Positions 13,751 through 14,073 of a stretch of 14,073 nt of DNA are shown one piece after another. Position numbers and translations under genes: made by a program. The DNA is from JAHEYG01 sp044229775 (GTDB lineage Bacteria > Bacteroidota > Bacteroidia > B-17B0 > Aurantibacillaceae). Position 1 is the first letter of the stretch. The number at the start of each line of letters is the position of its first letter. Location: assembly GCA_044229775.1 (NCBI GenBank), contig JBGASH010000078.1, positions 1 through 14,073 of the forward strand, written 5' to 3'. The notes beneath the pieces are model-generated. The model searched no databases. It saw nothing but the letters and a program-made list of their open reading frames with translations, and had not been told where the DNA came from.

Positions 13751-14073
13751 ATGAGAAGGATCTTCTTTGCGGCGTTTGCTTTTTTTGTATTTGGTTTTTT
13801 AGCGGGGCAAAACGATCAGGTAGAAATAAAAGGAAAGATCCTTTCTAATAAAAAGCAAAGTGTGCTTCATGCCGAAGTATTTCTTCGGATAAAGGATTCT
13901 GTTTATAAAGTAATAACCGACGAGAATGGCGAATTCAAATTTACCGCTAAGAAGTCGAATGAAGTGGCCGAACTTTACGTTAATTCAACCAACCGAACCA
14001 AAAGCGGGGCCGCTAAAAAAACCTGTTTCCTCGCCGATAGAACTAACTATAAGATAAAACTTGCCGAAAAGAT
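13751..14073 (+). CDS. Secreted protein with carboxypeptidase-regulatory-like N-terminal domain, cut by window edge
   Basis: The visible 107 codons begin with a signal peptide, MRRIFFAAFAFFVFGFLAG, followed by Gln at a likely cleavage region. Residues about 23-75 read VEIKGKILSNKKQS, then AEVFLRIKDSVYKVITDENGEFKFTA. This is the beta-sandwich pattern of carboxypeptidase-regulatory-like domains, common at the start of TonB-dependent receptors and of other Bacteroidota envelope proteins. The remainder lies outside the window, so the protein type cannot be decided. The ATG is 6 nt after the TAA of the Kelch/T9SS gene, so the two probably share a transcript. Confidence 0.75.
   Translation, partial: MRRIFFAAFAFFVFGFLAGQNDQVEIKGKILSNKKQSVLHAEVFLRIKDSVYKVITDENGEFKFTAKKSNEVAELYVNSTNRTKSGAAKKTCFLADRTNYKIKLAEK

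Noticed and set aside
1..14073. CRISPR arrays, tRNA/rRNA genes, transposases, integrases, toxin-antitoxin or defence genes
   Set aside because: No regularly spaced identical repeats, tRNA-like cloverleaf, or signature motifs of such proteins were found; all sizeable coding regions are accounted for.

Overview
The window is about 14 kb of a low-to-moderate GC Bacteroidota chromosome. Four signs point to this phylum: promoters of the TAnnTTTG type, little evidence of Shine-Dalgarno sequences, a type IX secretion (T9SS) C-terminal sorting domain, and a TPR/beta-propeller/CRD/OmpA protein with the PorE architecture. I cannot place it below phylum. Apart from one interrupted gene the content is ordinary chromosome. 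I found no CRISPR array, phage, transposase, tRNA or rRNA.

Layout. The left edge cuts into an M3-family oligoendopeptidase (+), whose stop codon abuts the stop of a class I methyltransferase (-). Going right on the minus strand are a MORN-repeat lipoprotein that reads into the methyltransferase with one base between them, an intergenic GC-rich double hairpin, a long-chain polyprenyl diphosphate synthase, a short intergenic region with CACAAAG-like units, and rlmN. A 45-bp divergent region separates rlmN from a plus-strand deaminase-type amidohydrolase. Then follow feoA-feoB (ferrous iron uptake), a nine-TPR secreted protein with a PorE-like OmpA protein 12 bases behind it, a large Kelch-like T9SS cargo gene interrupted by frameshifts, and the start of a secreted protein cut by the right edge.

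How the genes fit together. The polyprenyl synthase probably makes the quinone side chain. The amidohydrolase has the metal and catalytic residues of the SAH/aminofutalosine/guanine deaminase group, so its substrate may be a nucleoside or base. FeoAB imports Fe(II). The right third is cell-envelope material: a periplasmic peptidoglycan-binding PorE-like protein of the T9SS and a T9SS-exported adhesin/enzyme-like protein.

The most notable signals are not gene families. Three gene starts have a perfect TAnnTTTG element exactly 4 nt before the ATG, and a fourth has one 6 nt before, which predicts leaderless or nearly leaderless transcripts. There is also a dispersed-repeat-like double hairpin at 2198-2240, and the Kelch/T9SS gene whose reading frame goes 2 -> 1 -> 2 while both junctions keep good coding sequence. 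I see no convincing undescribed system here.
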